Of a stretch of 10,258 nucleotides of DNA, positions 1 through 7,100 are shown one piece after another (positions within the stretch are counted from its first letter, which is position 1; every line of letters begins with the position of its first letter). The notes beneath the pieces were generated by a model. That model was not told where the DNA came from. It was given only the letters and a program-made list of their open reading frames with translations, and searched no databases. This stretch comes from Pseudomonadota bacterium. Lineage in GTDB: Bacteria > Desulfobacterota > Syntrophobacteria > Syntrophobacterales > Syntrophobacteraceae. The stretch lies in contig JAEZHY010000191.1 of NCBI GenBank assembly GCA_023416335.1, positions 1-10,258 of the forward strand, written 5' to 3'. The position numbers were made by a program, and so were the translations under genes.

Positions 1-2
1 CC

Positions 3-1676
3 CTTCGCCTGGCAGGCTTTCCGGATGTGTGCCAGCCCGGTGATGCGTGTATCGGCAGTGCCGCGACCGTGCTGAGGCTTTGTCTCGGAAGCTCGAACTC
101 GACCACGACGCTGGATGAGTCGCTCAACTGCAAGACCCTGGTGCTCTGGGGTGCAAACCTGGCCGAAATGTACCCGCCTTACATGCGCTGGATTGCCAAG
201 GCCAAAGATAAGGGCGTCCGGATCGTATACCTCGATCCCCGTCGCACACCCACGGCCAACTTCGCGGACATTCGGCTCATGCCCCGCCCCGGGACCGACG
301 GTGCGCTTGCTCTTGGCTTCATTCACGTGCTTTTGAAAGAAGGCCTGTTCGACCGCGAGTATGTCGCAAGCTCGGTGAACGGTTTCGATGAACTGGCAAA
401 GTCGGCCGAGCCGTATACGCCTGAAAAAACGTCTGAGATCACCTGGATCTCTCCGGAAGAGATTGTTCATACGGCAAAGATCCTCGGCAACAGCGACCGC
501 ACGATGGTCTACCTCGGCGGCTCTCTTTCCAGGTACACGAACGGCATGCAGACGGTGCGCAACATCATTGCGCTCCAGGCCGTGACGAACAACCTGGATG
601 GTTCCGGAAAAGGAATCATGAACGTCCAGGGAGGAAAACCCGGAGGAGATGACGAACTCCTGGAGCACTACAGTGCTCCGGATCTGGCGCCTGCCCTGAA
701 TTTCAGGAAAATCCTGCACAATATGAAGCAGGGCAAGCTCGACGTACTCTTCCTCAATGCCAGCTACCGCCGGTATCCGGATGCCAATTCCGTGAGGGAC
801 GCAGTTTCTAAAGTGAGAATGGTCGTCTATCGCGGATTTTTCATGAACGAGGAAGCAGAACTTGCCCACTTGATCATCCCCGGCTCGATGGCCTTTGAAA
901 GCGATGGTTCTCAATACGGAGCGCAGCGCCAGGTGGTCTGGCGGCGCAAGGTCATCGACCGACCGGGGGAAACGGTTGAAGACTGGCGGTTCTACGCCGA
1001 CCTCGGGAAGAAGCTGAGCCCGGAAAAATTTCCTGCCGTCGAGAGTGCGGAGGAGATCTACGAACTGGTGCGCCGGGCTGTGCCTTCCTGGAAGGGGCTC
1101 ACGCTGGAGCGGGTCAAGTCGAGCGCAACAGGAATTACATGGCCATGCCCGTCTGAGGATGCCACCGACAACCGGGGATCCATCTTCTCCGACGGAAAAT
1201 TCATGACCCAGGATGGGAAAGTCCAGCTCGATTTCAAACCGCTCGGCCCGATCAGGTGGGAAGAGCCGGAAGGAAGCCCGGTGGATAAAAAAAGCGAGGA
1301 ATTCGGAAAATTCCCGCTCATATTCATCCAGGGCAAGGTCGTACACCAGTGGCAGCATACTTACACCAACTGGTCGGCATATATGGGGCAGTTTTCCGGC
1401 GGTAATTTCGTTCAGGTCCATCCCCGGACCGCCGGAAGCCTTTCGGTGCAGGACGGCGATTTTGTTTACATAGAAACCAAAATAGGAAAACTGAAGGCAA
1501 GGGTCAAATTGAGTGAGGAGATCCTGCAAGGTGTCGTCTGGACGCCTTCTCATCCCGCACCCAAGAGTCCGGACCCGGGAAATCAGGGTACTTCGATAAA
1601 TACGATCATACCCAATTACTGGGACAAGGTTTCGGCCCAGTTCAACGGTTTCGGATGCAGGCTGGTAAAAGCATGA
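3..1676 (+). CDS. Molybdopterin oxidoreductase catalytic subunit, formate-dehydrogenase-like (5' partial)
   Basis: This is the C-terminal 557 residues of a DMSO-reductase-superfamily Mo/W-bisPGD enzyme. The frame is open to the left edge, so the true start lies upstream; an internal GTG at 27 is not a credible start. Visible family features are the DACIGSAATVLRL segment, the LWGANLAEMYP and IVYLDPRRTPTA stretches typical of the cofactor-binding Rossmann region, NVQGGKPGG near residue 210, and a C-terminal dinucleotide-binding domain (about 430-557, from FPLIFIQGK to the end). The N-terminal FeS cluster, any Tat signal and the catalytic Cys or SeCys all fall outside the window, so the substrate cannot be fixed. 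Formate dehydrogenase is favoured because the downstream beta and gamma subunits are of FdnH and FdnI type. Thiosulfate or polysulfide reductase relatives remain possible. It is the first visible gene of a plus-strand operon, with 43 bases before the next gene. Confidence 0.9.
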   Translation, partial: LRLAGFPDVCQPGDACIGSAATVLRLCLGSSNSTTTLDESLNCKTLVLWGANLAEMYPPYMRWIAKAKDKGVRIVYLDPRRTPTANFADIRLMPRPGTDGALALGFIHVLLKEGLFDREYVASSVNGFDELAKSAEPYTPEKTSEITWISPEEIVHTAKILGNSDRTMVYLGGSLSRYTNGMQTVRNIIALQAVTNNLDGSGKGIMNVQGGKPGGDDELLEHYSAPDLAPALNFRKILHNMKQGKLDVLFLNASYRRYPDANSVRDAVSKVRMVVYRGFFMNEEAELAHLIIPGSMAFESDGSQYGAQRQVVWRRKVIDRPGETVEDWRFYADLGKKLSPEKFPAVESAEEIYELVRRAVPSWKGLTLERVKSSATGITWPCPSEDATDNRGSIFSDGKFMTQDGKVQLDFKPLGPIRWEEPEGSPVDKKSEEFGKFPLIFIQGKVVHQWQHTYTNWSAYMGQFSGGNFVQVHPRTAGSLSVQDGDFVYIETKIGKLKARVKLSEEILQGVVWTPSHPAPKSPDPGNQGTSINTIIPNYWDKVSAQFNGFGCRLVKA

Positions 1677-1719
1677 GTGGTTCCGGTTCGCCAAAGGGAA
1701 TGAGCGAGCAGAGGGATTC

Positions 1720-2085
1720 ATGAAATTGAAAGGAGCATTTGGGAACATGAACAGATCCAGAGTAGGTCTAGTGAAAGTCGGATATGTACTGGCGGCTTGC
1801 TTTTTCATCGTATGCTTTTGCCTTTCCTCGTTCAGCATGGCGGATGATGAGAAGCTGGTCGGTAAAACGGTGAATATAAACAAGGCTACCGCCGAGGAAC
1901 TTGCAACGGTCCCGTTGATAACCCCGGAGCTTGCAAAGAAAATCGTGAAATATCGTGAAGATAACGGAGACTTTCAGGTAATCGAGGAACTTCTCCAGGT
2001 GGAAGGTTTCAACCGAGACCTTCTGAACAGGCTGAAGCCCTTCCTGCTGTTGGAAGGCCTTGGCGGAGACGCGTGCACCTGTTAG
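1720..2085 (+). CDS. Small exported helix-hairpin-helix (ComEA-like) protein
   Basis: This 121-residue protein has an N-terminal hydrophobic export signal (GYVLAACFFIVCFCLSSFS, likely cleaved after SMA). It is followed by one ComEA-type helix-hairpin-helix unit, from VNINKATAEELATVPLI to LLNRLKPFL (about residues 50-111). ComEA-family HhH domains usually bind DNA, but secreted versions of unknown role are common. The protein ends in GGDACTC, leaving a C-terminal Cys-X-Cys that could bind metal or form a disulfide (inference). It lies between the catalytic and FeS genes of a redox operon, so it may be an assembly or accessory factor rather than a competence protein. The ATG at 1720 has GAGGG close upstream. 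An alternative ATG at 1747 is preceded by AAAGGAG at 1729-1735 with an 11-base spacer and would give 112 residues. Both starts keep the signal peptide. Confidence 0.85.
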   Translation: MKLKGAFGNMNRSRVGLVKVGYVLAACFFIVCFCLSSFSMADDEKLVGKTVNINKATAEELATVPLITPELAKKIVKYREDNGDFQVIEELLQVEGFNRDLLNRLKPFLLLEGLGGDACTC

Positions 2086-2096
2086 TCGAGGAAATT

Positions 2097-2113
2097 GCCC
2101 GGAAATGCCGGGC
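2097..2113 (+). other. Intercistronic GC hairpin
   Basis: A 6-bp perfect stem (GCCCGG/CCGGGC) with a five-base AAATG loop sits 12 bases after the stop of the helix-hairpin-helix gene, in the 98-base gap before the ferredoxin gene. It has no T tract, so it is not a canonical terminator. It could stabilise or process the operon mRNA, or be chance in GC-rich DNA. Confidence 0.3.
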
Positions 2114-2183
2114 CGGTTGTGAAATGGTCTAAACGATCGGGTGGCCGGGCTGCCCGACGACAAACTTGCAGTAGAGGATCCAA

Positions 2184-2969
2184 GTGGCGGAAAACAGCTC
2201 TAAAAAACGCCTTGCAATGGTGATTGACAGCTCCAGGTGCGTCAATTGCCTTGCCTGCATCGTTTCGTGCCAGCTTACCAATGCGGTTCCGCCCGGGTAC
2301 CGCAGAAACTGGATAAAGCAGGGCAAAGGGCAGGAAGGCGCAGGAGTGCATTTCCAGCCCGGAAACTGCATGCAATGCGAAAAGCCTACGTGCGTCGAAG
2401 CATGTCCGACGGGCGCCACCTTTCGCGATAAGAACGATGGACTGATCAAGGTGAACTCCCGTCTGTGCATCGGGTGCGGCAGTTGCGTGCCGGCATGCCC
2501 GTACGGAGCGAGATTTCGCCATCCTTCCACCCGAATTGTGGATAAATGCGATTTCTGCCTCCGCAGGACCGCGGCGGGAAGAGAGCCCGCCTGTGTGGAG
2601 ACTTGTCCCACAAGAGCCAGGGTCTACGGAGATTTGGCCGATCCGCAGAGTGCTGTGTCTCGCCTGCTGAAGCAACAGGCAACCGTCAGGGTGGTGAATG
2701 CGAAATCGAATACCGAACCGGCAATTTACTATGTAAATACGACTTCCCCGACCGATTGGCCGGTGGAGGCGTCTCCGCCGAACCCGATCAGGATGATGCG
2801 GGACGTCCTCAATCCCATCCTCAAAGGGATTGTCGGTCTGACGGGATTCGGCGTTCTGGCGATGCTCGGCAAACAGTTGTTTTCACCCGAGCCGCATCAT
2901 GAGGTCCCTGCCGCCGGTGCAGAAAAGAAAGGAGGGGATAGTGATTCCAAAAATGATCAGGCGTCATAA
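2184..2969 (+). CDS. Four-cluster [4Fe-4S] electron-transfer subunit with C-terminal membrane anchor
   Basis: This 261-residue beta subunit of the DmsB/PsrB/FdnH type passes electrons between the molybdopterin subunit and the membrane cytochrome. Sixteen cysteines form four cluster motifs: RCVNCLACIVSC, NCMQCEKPTCVEAC, LCIGCGSCVPAC, and the wider-spaced KCDFC...ACVETC. The last has 11 residues between its second and third cysteines, as is usual for this family. No N-terminal signal is present, as expected if the protein is co-exported with its partner or stays cytoplasmic. One hydrophobic helix near residues 210-231 (NPILKGIVGLTGFGVLAML) resembles the C-terminal anchor of FdnH. It is followed by a charged tail rich in Lys, Asp and Ser. 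The start is GTG at 2184 with AGAGGA at 2173-2178, five bases upstream. The 3' end overlaps the next gene by 29 bases, suggesting translational coupling. Confidence 0.9.
   Translation: MAENSSKKRLAMVIDSSRCVNCLACIVSCQLTNAVPPGYRRNWIKQGKGQEGAGVHFQPGNCMQCEKPTCVEACPTGATFRDKNDGLIKVNSRLCIGCGSCVPACPYGARFRHPSTRIVDKCDFCLRRTAAGREPACVETCPTRARVYGDLADPQSAVSRLLKQQATVRVVNAKSNTEPAIYYVNTTSPTDWPVEASPPNPIRMMRDVLNPILKGIVGLTGFGVLAMLGKQLFSPEPHHEVPAAGAEKKGGDSDSKNDQAS
2928..2934 (+). promoter_or_regulatory. Ribosome binding site fixing the cytochrome b start
   Basis: AAAGGAGG lies at about 2927-2934, six bases before GTG at 2941. It favours that GTG over the longer in-frame ATG at 2899, which lies deep inside the upstream gene and has no comparable site. 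Confidence 0.75.
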
Positions 2970-3654
2970 CCGGAAGTCTATCTTCCTGCACTGGTTCAAC
3001 GCCCTTTGCTGGGCTTTGCTCCTGCCGACGGGCATCGGGTTGCTCGAAAACAAAGACCTGCAGCCTCTGGGGGCCTGGTTTCCCGAACTTATGAGCACAA
3101 TTTTCGGCGGTCCGGAAAACCTCCTGCTGTTTCATGAAATATGCGGAATAATCTGGGCAGGCGTTTTTCTCGTCTATTCCATCGCCTTTGTTCGTTCGGA
3201 ATCGGTCCCGTTCCTGCGGGAAATCTTTTCGTTTTCTTTGCGGAACGACTTGGTGTGGCTGATCAGGAAAATGACTCTGATGACGGCCGGGTCGTCGGTA
3301 CTGAAAAGGCTCGGGCAGGATACAAGCCTTCCTGAGCAGGGGTTTTACAACGCGGGACAAAAGATGTTTGCAATCCCCGCAGTGCTCGGCGGAGTGGTAA
3401 TTGCAGTCAGCGGTTCGATAATGGCATTTTCGAAGCTCTTCGTGGATCCGGTACCGGTACAATGGTCGATCCTCCTCCATTATATAGCCGTCTGCCTGGT
3501 CTTTGCCGGCCTGCTTGTTCATATTTTCATGGCGTCGATCGCCAAGGGAGAACAACCCGCATTTCGCTCGATGTTCACGGGCATGGTGCCGGAAGAGTTT
3601 GCCAAAGAGCACAACTCCTTGTGGTACAAAAGCATCGGGGACGGCAGGCACTAA
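2941..3654 (+). CDS. FdnI-type diheme cytochrome b, membrane gamma subunit
   Basis: This 237-residue integral membrane protein exchanges electrons with the quinone pool. Four hydrophobic segments are visible: about 13-35, 61-84, 142-164 and 175-200. Four histidines (H17 in FLHW, H65 in FHE, H180 in LLHY, H194 in LVHIF) sit where formate dehydrogenase-N gamma carries its two b hemes, including the 14-residue gap between the last two. The family signature YNAGQK is present at 136-141. The start at GTG 2941 is set by a strong ribosome binding site and lies inside the end of the ferredoxin gene. It is the last gene of the redox operon; a hairpin follows six bases after the stop. The same fold also serves some thiosulfate reductases and hydrogenases, so formate is likely but not proven. 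Confidence 0.88.
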   Translation: MIPKMIRRHNRKSIFLHWFNALCWALLLPTGIGLLENKDLQPLGAWFPELMSTIFGGPENLLLFHEICGIIWAGVFLVYSIAFVRSESVPFLREIFSFSLRNDLVWLIRKMTLMTAGSSVLKRLGQDTSLPEQGFYNAGQKMFAIPAVLGGVVIAVSGSIMAFSKLFVDPVPVQWSILLHYIAVCLVFAGLLVHIFMASIAKGEQPAFRSMFTGMVPEEFAKEHNSLWYKSIGDGRH

Positions 3655-3660
3655 AAAAGA

Positions 3661-3689
3661 AATCGGAGGAGATTTTCTCTCCTCCGATT
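3661..3689. terminator. 12-bp perfect hairpin after the redox operon, possible terminator
   Basis: The arms at 3661-3672 (AATCGGAGGAGA) and 3678-3689 are perfectly complementary around a TTTTC loop. The hairpin begins six bases after the cytochrome b stop codon. The plus strand has no T tract after it (CAGGTACTG follows). The minus strand reads into CTTTTTTAG, so as an intrinsic terminator it points the wrong way. It may act as an mRNA 3' stabiliser or a Rho-assisted end for the operon. Confidence 0.5.
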
Positions 3690-3740
3690 CAGGTACTGCC
3701 GAGATGAGGGGGATATTACTGCGTTTGGTGCTGGCGTTCT

Positions 3741-3809
3741 ACCTCCTAGGGGTCACTGGAAACTAGTAGCGGGCTGAGCGGGGGCAAAGCCTTGCGAAGA
3801 CCAGTGGCT
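3741..3809 (+). ncRNA. Structured RNA-like element, copy 1
   Basis: This copy begins with ACCTCCTA and folds as follows. P1 pairs 3751-3759 (GGTCACTGG) with 3801-3809 (9 bp, including two G-U wobbles). An internal loop has AAACTAGTA on one side and GAAGA on the other. P2 pairs 3769-3775 (GCGGGCT) with 3788-3795 (AGCCTTGC), with one bulged T. The 12-base terminal loop is G-rich (GAGCGGGGGCAA). The wobbles pair only on the plus strand, which points to the transcribed strand. Weaker similarity to copy 2 extends left to about 3728. The element matches no RNA family I can name. A transcribed cis-regulatory RNA, a small RNA and a dispersed repeat all remain possible. Confidence 0.55.
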
Positions 3810-3845
3810 TACAGACATCTGAGGGCGACAGCAGTGTTGCGTTGA

Positions 3846-3915
3846 ACCTCCTAAGGGTCACTGGATGCTAGTAGCGGGTTGAGCGGGGGGCAAAACCTTG
3901 CGAAGACCAGTGACC
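3846..3915 (+). ncRNA. Structured RNA-like element, copy 2
   Basis: The second copy, 105 bases downstream of the first, is about 90% identical. P1 is 3856-3864 paired with 3907-3915, nine Watson-Crick pairs. P2 is 3874-3880 (GCGGGTT) with 3894-3901 (AACCTTGC), with the same bulged T. The loop gains one G. Relative to copy 1, the C-G pair of P2 has become U-A, changed on both arms, and a G-U in P1 has become A-U. The internal-loop motifs CTAGTA and GAAGA are unchanged. It ends against an A8 run at 3916. It lies 265 bases before the start of the surface-protein gene, in the same orientation. Confidence 0.55.
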
Positions 3916-4168
3916 AAAAAAAATTCTTGTTTTACAGCGGTTCCTGAGTAAGGTAGATCGCACCGCTCAAAATAATCCCGGTCTGGCCAAAACGCAAGTC
4001 GAAATCGATTTGTAGGGCGGCATTGATTGTGCGCAAGTGAAAAATCGCTGTGGAACAGACCTCCGGTACAGGGGAAACCGGTCTCCTTGTGCCGGTCGGC
4101 ACTTTCGCCTTCAGTCGTTTGCAGGTGCCGCTGTAGTGGGTCAATGCCGTTCGGAAGAAGTGTAGTGT

Positions 4169-4173
4169 AGGAG
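4169..4173 (+). promoter_or_regulatory. Ribosome binding site for the SBBP-repeat surface protein
   Basis: AGGAG with a seven-base spacer supports GTG 4181 as the start. The next candidate, ATG at 4250, would remove the signal peptide. Confidence 0.65.
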
Positions 4174-4180
4174 AACGCAC

Positions 4181-7100
4181 GTGTGCAATCTCAGGAAGAA
4201 TGTTCCGGCTCTGTTGTTTCTCTTAATTGCAGGCCTCTTTTGCGATTGCATGGTTCCTCATGGCGCTTTGGGTGCGCCGGTTTCCAATGAGCGGACGTTG
4301 CGTTCTCCGGTGCAGGGCCTGCCCGCAATATACGGACAACTGCCCCTTTACTTTATTGAGAATCGCGGCCAGGTCCGGGAAGGCATAAAGTTCTATCAGA
4401 AAGGCGAAGGACATGTCGCCTGGTTCGGCGAAGACGGTATATCTCTGACCCTGTACGAAGACCCGCCCGGGGGTCCTTCCGCAAGTAGACATCCGGGTGA
4501 GCGTTTGACCTCCGATCTGAAAACCCCCCTACCGAGTGCTGCCACAGCGCGGCTGATTCCGAAATGGCTGAAAGAACAGGATTCTCGGCTGTCCGCCCTG
4601 GAGCCGCAGACTCACAAAGTGAATTCCTTCATTGGAAAAGATCCAAGGAAGTGGGTTGCCGGGGTCCCCACCTACAATGCGGTCGTATACCATGGCAATG
4701 AAATCGATCTCAAGTTCTATGCAGATGCGCGCCGGCTCGAATACGACGTGATCGTGAAGCCGGGAGTCGATCCCTCACTTGTCAGGTTCGAGTGTGTGGG
4801 AGTTGAGACGCTCGAGATAAACGGCAACGGCGAACTGGTCATAGGTTTGCCCGACGGAAAAACCCTGGTCCAGAAAAAGCCTTACATATACCAGGAGATC
4901 TCCGGCACGCGGGTGGCGCGGGAGGGAAAATTCAGAGTTCTCGATAATGAAGCCGGCCGTGAATTCGGATTCGAGATCGGCTGGTATGACAGGGAACTTC
5001 CCCTGATTATCGATCCCGTGCTGGTCTACTCCACTTACCTGGGGGGAACGGGCGATGATTATGCGCGGGCAGTAGCGGTCGACAGTGCCGGGTGCGCCTA
5101 TGTGGCGGGCAATACATTCTCTTTCGATTTTCCGACGGTCGGTCCCTACCAGGCAACTTCAACGGTTGATACCGTTTTTGTTGCAAAATTCAATGCGGAA
5201 GGGACCGGGCTGGTCTACTCGACGTATATCGGCGGCGGCGGTGGTTCCTCCTACGGCATGGGGATCGCTCTGGACGGAGAGAGCGCCGTGGTGGTCGGAT
5301 ACACAAAGGCTTCGGATTTCCCCATTCTCTGTGCCGTTCCCGGGCAGGAAACCATGAGGACCCCGGTAAGTGTCGAAGGGGAGCACGGCAGCACGTGTTT
5401 TGTCACCAAACTCTCCTCTTCGGGAGATACCCTGGTCTACTCCACATTCCTGGGAGGAACGGTCGAGGATGAGGCCCTGGCCGTTGCGGTGGACGCCGAC
5501 GGAAACGCCTACATTACCGGCACGACCCTATCCGCGGATTTCCCGGTCACAAGCTCCGCCTACCTCAAAACAAAGAGAAATTCTGCGGATGCTTTCGTTA
5601 CAAAGCTCAGCCCGCTGCAATCGCACGGATCTTCTTCTTACCCCGAGTTGGTCTACTCGACATATCTCGGCGGCAGAGATATGGAATGGGCGACCTGCAT
5701 CGCCGTCAATTCCGCCGGCGAAGCCTGTGTCGGCGGCGTGACCTATTCGGACGATTTCCCGTCTTATCGCGCTCTCTCGGGGCAGTCCGTCAAAAAGGGG
5801 ACGTCCGAATCCGGGTTCATCACCCAACTGAATACGTCGGGGACCGGGCTCGTTCTTTCGACGTTCCTGGGCGGAAGCGGCATCGAAGGGGACGGCATCT
5901 ACGCACTCGCCCTCGACACGTCCAACGGAATCTACGTTACGGGGGACACCTCTTCGGATGATTTCCCGATTCTGAATGCTTTTCAGAAGCAAAAGCCTGG
6001 TTCGCACAGCGCTTTCGTTACGAAACTTACGCTGTCTCCCGGGGATTCCGCCCAACTGGCATATTCCACATTCCTCGGAGGAGGCGGCGCCCGAAACAAT
6101 GCCAACTGTATCGGGGTGGACAGCCGGGGCAATGCGCATATTGCCGGAACTACGAATTCCAAGGACTTCCCATTGCTCGACCCGGTGTGCATGTATCCGG
6201 ACAATGCCGATACAATGGGGTTCATAACGAAACTGACCGCAACGGGCGCCGGTTTGCTCTATTCGACCTATCTGGGAGGAAACGGCAGCGATGGCGGGCG
6301 AGGGATGGTCTCCGCCAACAACTATGTCTACGGGATCGCAATGGACAGGGCGGATTACGCCTATGTTGCAGGCTATTCATCATCCATCGCGTTTCCGACG
6401 AAGAACGCATGGCAGTCGGCATTGGCCGGTGAATTGGCCACGAATATCGGTGATGCAATCATAGCCAGACTCCAGGATACCGGTACTCACGACACTCCGC
6501 AGACCGGAATGCTGAGGGTCGATATCAGCCCCAAGTCCGCCATAGATGCAGGCGCCCTGTGGAATGTCGATGGCGGAGAGTGGCAAAAGAGCGGCACCAC
6601 CCTTACCGGCGTGGCGCTGGGAACGCATCAGGTGCGGTTCGGTACCGTGTCCGGCTGGACTTCCCCCTCCCCGGTGAGCGTCACGGTAGAGCTTTACCGG
6701 GCGGCACTGGCAAGTGCGACGTACACGCAGAATTCTTCGAGTGGTTCCGGAAGCGGCTCCACCGGTACTACCGGGTTATGGCTTCCGTATTCTTCCACGT
6801 CGAGCTTTTCGTCCGGCGATCATGAGGACGGCCGGAAGGACCAGCAGGCCTCCCCGAATAACAGCGGCCAGGGGTTCCATCCATTCAATTTGAAGGACGA
6901 TGCGGCGTCCGATAAAAAGACGCAGGCGACGGGAAGCGCGGCGGCGGCGTCGCAAACCGGAGTCACCGTGTCGGGGGCAGGAAACGACAACGTCCAGAGT
7001 ACCGTCAACTACGTAGCCCTTCGGACCGGCACCGTTCAGGTGACGATCCAGCCTCCCGGCGCCGTAGATGCCGGAGCGAAATGGCGTATCGACAATAAGA

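Larger units (their letters stand above)
3655..4180. other. 526-base non-coding region between the redox operon and the surface-protein gene
   Basis: In order, it holds a 12-bp hairpin (3661-3689), two tandem copies of a structured repeat (3741-3809 and 3846-3915), an A-rich patch (CCAAAAAAAATTC, 3914-3926), about 240 bases of unremarkable sequence, and the ribosome binding site of the next gene. A weak promoter-like pair, TTGTTT at 3927 and TAAGGT at 3949 with a 16-base gap, could drive the downstream gene, but the match is poor. A small hairpin, GTGCC-GGTC-GGCAC at 4089-4102 followed by TTT, is also visible. I see no convincing protein gene. Confidence 0.7.

Noticed and set aside
2082..2675. 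Long minus-strand ORFs opposite the ferredoxin gene
   Set aside because: They are shadows of a clearly coding plus strand with four cysteine cluster motifs. Their own translations look random.
3704..3766. 20-residue hydrophobic leader-type peptide (MRGILLRLVLAFYLLGVTGN)
   Set aside because: No convincing ribosome binding site is present, and its end runs through the first structured repeat. It is most likely chance.
3741..3915. CRISPR array
   Set aside because: There are only two copies, each about 70 bases with a 36-base spacer, and they differ at several positions. No cas genes are present.
3741..3915. Cyclic-di-GMP (GEMM-I) riboswitch, because of GCAAAGCC and GTAGCGGG words
   Set aside because: The words occur in the wrong order. 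The GCAAAGCC word is not conserved in copy 2 (GCAAAACC), and the covarying stems do not match the GEMM fold.
3741..3915. Insertion sequence ends, REP or MITE
   Set aside because: GTAG before a stem recalls REP elements, but no transposase, flanking target duplication or terminal inversion of the pair is visible. It cannot be excluded without a genome-wide search, so it is kept as an alternative.
3927..3954. Sigma-70 promoter TTGTTT / TAAGGT
   Set aside because: Both boxes are poor matches and the spacing is 16. It is mentioned in the intergenic entry but not listed as a feature of its own.
3932..4180. Minus-strand ORF of 82 residues upstream of the surface protein
   Set aside because: The sequence has no recognisable domain or composition, its GTG start abuts the divergent gene start, and no ribosome binding site can be seen.
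5528..6139. 203-residue minus-strand ORF inside the SBBP repeats
   Set aside because: It is antisense to the repeat-coding frame and is explained by GC-rich codon bias.
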